From: Branchiostoma floridae
Lineage: Eukaryota; Chordata; Leptocardii; Amphioxiformes; Branchiostomatidae
NCBI RefSeq assembly: GCF_000003815.2
Contig: NC_049992.1
Location: forward strand, 11,632,953 to 11,696,952
Direction: 5' to 3'
Length of the DNA: 64,000 bases
Positions 61,516-64,000 of this stretch are shown piece after piece. The notes beneath the pieces were generated by a model. It saw nothing but the letters and a program-made list of their open reading frames with translations, had not been told where the DNA came from and did not search any database. The position numbers and the translations under genes are program-made. Within the stretch, counting starts at the first letter, position 1; every line of letters begins with the position of its first letter.

Positions 61516-61524
61516 ATGTAACTG

Positions 61525-63190
61525 ATACAATGTAATGTTTAGATGTATTCAATTTGTCTTCTGCTCCTAACTGACAGATTTCTTTTTATATAAGTTTATA
61601 ACGTCCTTGATCTGACTTAGTTCTCGTGGTCTTTGTTCTGGAAGTTGTTTTATGAATTGAATTGCTAATGTAATTTAGAGATATCAGAAATGTTAAGTTT
61701 CTAACATCTTACTTCTTAGATTAGAAAAACAAATGACATGTTTTGAAAGTGCTGCAAGGGTTACGAATATACAAAAATGTATAAACCTAACTTGTATGCT
61801 AAACTTTTATGGGAAACCATAAAACAAAGCTTTGATGGGTGAATATTTGTTATCAAAAGATGGTTTTATCCACCAAAAAACAACCACGTACTAGAAATCA
61901 CAGTAAGTGTAGCAATGTCAGGTAACACTGGCCAGACAAAGGGGAAACAGAATTACCTAGAAATGGCCTGGAGCTGTACTTTTGCCCATAGAATCGACGT
62001 TGAATATTCAAGCTGTCATTGTTACAGTCTATTGTTATGATAAGTTTTATAATGACAGCTTTGTGATCCTCAAGGACAATTCCCAGCACAGGTGTGAGGG
62101 GTGATACATTGTCTATACGGAATGGAGGCAAGAAATACAGCAAAATTTGCTGTTGATAGTAAATCAATAACTTATATCTATGCATAAATCATCATACCTA
62201 TAAACACACCTCTAGCTAAGACTAATACTATATTTTATGAACTTGAAATAGTCATTTTTCTGCCTAATCTGTCATCATGAAATATCCCTTCCAATCAGGT
62301 AGCCATGGATAATACCCATGGGATAGTGTAATGTGTCCAGGTACATATCGGTACGGAATAACAGACAGTAAAACGCAAAAATGTCACCAGAAATCATTCC
62401 TCTGTAGTTCTGCATGCCGAGGTGTAGCTGCAATTATGAGAAGCCCTGCACTGCCAAGGGTAAAGTATATTCTTTCCGTCAGTTTTTTCCTCTGACAATA
62501 CTAAACAATGCATGTACATTGTGTTTACTCTTCATATCTTCTGCTTTTGTGTTGTTGTTCCCATGATATGAAAGGACTATGGTGTGCTGGGATTATGATC
62601 AATCAACAAGATTTCATCCATTTTTTTTGTGTGAAATACTTTGAGTATGATTCTGAAACCAGCCTTTGCTTTTTGCCAGTTCATGTGCATTTTTGTATCT
62701 CAGTCTGCCGAGAAGGTGTGTCGTAACATTGACCAATAAGATAGAAATAATGGAATGACACTTTGCTGTATCTCACATTATTTATTCTATGCGACTAAAT
62801 TGCTGTACAGACAAGCACAGACAAACTCCATGCACAGTGCCTTTACCACCAGTACTTTCCCATTGCAATGGTATATTTTACGACATCCCGGAATCCTTTT
62901 ACCTTAATGGAGGACATTGATATAGATTGGGCGGACGTTCGCTCGTGTGCACACACCTGATCAGAATTGATTTTCCACTCCTACCACCAACTAAACCATG
63001 ATGAAGAGTCTCCCAGCTTTACCTGATGTATAGTTCCTGGACAACCCTGTGTTAAACAGCAATTTTGTATGTATGAACGCCGGTAGAATCGATTTGGTAG
63101 TGTTAAAGGTTTTTGAGACCGTCTGTAGGTATGGGCCATTCCGTCTTTGAAGTGTGAAGGGCAGTTCAAGTAGACCAAGAAAATTTGTGT
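61525..63190. other. AT-rich stretch without supported genes
   Basis: No exon or mobile element boundary could be supported here. Confidence 0.35.
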
Positions 63191-63205
63191 CCATTCAGAT
63201 CTTAG

Positions 63206-63386
63206 CTTGGCAGGGGTCCCCGACAGCTTCCGTGCGCGTGTAGATGTGTCCCGATTTCGGGAGGGCTCATTAGGCTATATAGCTGTTTATGACTGCAAGC
63301 GCCACGGGTGTCCCGCGGCCAACGTTCCAGATCCTTCCCGACATCTCCACAGATATCGGCAAAAACTGTGTATAGATTGGGCCTAA
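63206..63386 (+). CDS. Tentative gene: possible last coding exon
   Basis: The segment reads GLAGVPDSFRARVDVSRFRE, then GSLGYIAVYDCKRHGCPAAN, then VPDPSRHLHRYRQKLCIDWA and TAA at 63384-63386. It is locally GC-rich. The acceptor at 63205 (CAGATCTTAG) fits the phase of 58841; another at 63198 (CCATTCAG) is stronger but needs a different upstream exon. The minus strand is also open here (63202-63411), so strand choice is not certain. Confidence 0.33.
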
Positions 63387-64000
63387 GACAAGGAGAATTC
63401 CAAAGTCCCATCTGACAGTTGTTGTGAAATTCCTGGTACTGTTGATCTAACTAGGCTGGTCTTGGCTGGGGGTTTTGGTTAGTTAGGTTCAACTTCCTGG
63501 AATGCCAGACTGTAATGACCTGGTTTTCAGGAAACTCCCCCGCCTGGAAAACTCCCCAATTAGATTAGAAGGCATAGCATTCCTACCACATGTCAGAAGG
63601 GTATTTTTTGTGCGTAGTCCATTATCAAATTTGTATTTGAATTTTGATGTGTTCTGTCAAGACTGGTAACAGCCATTGTCAATAGATAGAAGAGACACCT
63701 AGCAGTTCTGATAAAATTGCAGGTTCTCACCGAAATAGTAAGAAGATTGCTCCCCACTCTTTATTTGACAAGTACAAGGTGTGGCACGAAATGTGGGCAT
63801 TTGGCCCACTTTAAGGAATACAGCCCAATGTAAATGTCTTAAAACAACATTCCTATAATACACAAAGGTCCCAGTCCAGTGACCAAGAGTGTTATGTTGG
63901 GAACAAGGAATGTTAAGTGCCGATATTGAATCGTCTGATGCATTACCTGCCAGGAAATTGCTCAAGTGATGCAGAATTCAATTTGTCTCTCCACATAAAC
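63387..64000. other. Right edge, nothing supported
   Basis: No clear polyadenylation signal for the plus-strand model and no exon supported before the window ends. Confidence 0.35.

Noticed and set aside
1..64000. tRNA, rRNA or CRISPR features
   Set aside because: No cloverleaf, rRNA core or spacer-repeat array could be recognised by eye; the regular satellite has no spacers of CRISPR type.

Overview
The window is eukaryotic, intron-rich DNA, most likely from a marine invertebrate deuterostome. A cephalochordate (amphioxus) fits best, from the style of the NAT16-like gene, the C2H2 finger fossil and the mix of LINE, hAT and MITE repeats. This is inference; no marker fixes the species. There is no sign of bacterial organisation. 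A run of 100 Ns at 1752-1851 is an assembly gap.

Left part (1-5.9 kb). The first 619 bases are the end of a hAT-type transposon related to the full element at 47.6-53.2 kb. A short 31-bp tandem repeat follows. The clearest cellular gene comes next: a three-exon N-acetyltransferase of the NAT16/histidine acetyltransferase-like type (1142-2945, 331 aa). Behind it lies a decayed C2H2 zinc-finger pseudogene (4590-5340).

Satellite block (5.98-11.46 kb). About 3.4 kb is built from an 11-bp unit, with higher-order copies and four related non-satellite spacers. It is split by a 2.06-kb 5'-truncated LINE on the minus strand (8206-10267). The unit has no stop codon in any forward frame, and 11 is not a multiple of 3, so the long forward ORFs here are artefacts.

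Middle and right (11.5-64 kb). Mostly intron-like or intergenic DNA with many small transposons. Several have exact target-site duplications: a hAT-like MITE (18957-19271), a TA-flanked MITE (19306-19920), and two copies of a MITE of about 100 bp with 9-bp duplications (42892-42995, 61423-61515). There is also a 671-bp MITE with a terminal inverted repeat of about 47 bp (56936-57606). A complete 5,642-bp hAT element (47576-53217) carries a two-exon transposase of 886 aa with all expected key residues.

A set of short splice-bounded open segments on the plus strand (17.6 to 63.4 kb) can be joined with matching phases into one tentative gene of about 45 kb. It has three alternative first exons (17.6, 32.4 and 40.6 kb), all feeding the downstream chain in phase 0. 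I do not recognise the protein; the model rests on splice sites, phase and coding character only. A possible small secreted cysteine-rich peptide lies on the minus strand at 22528-22785.
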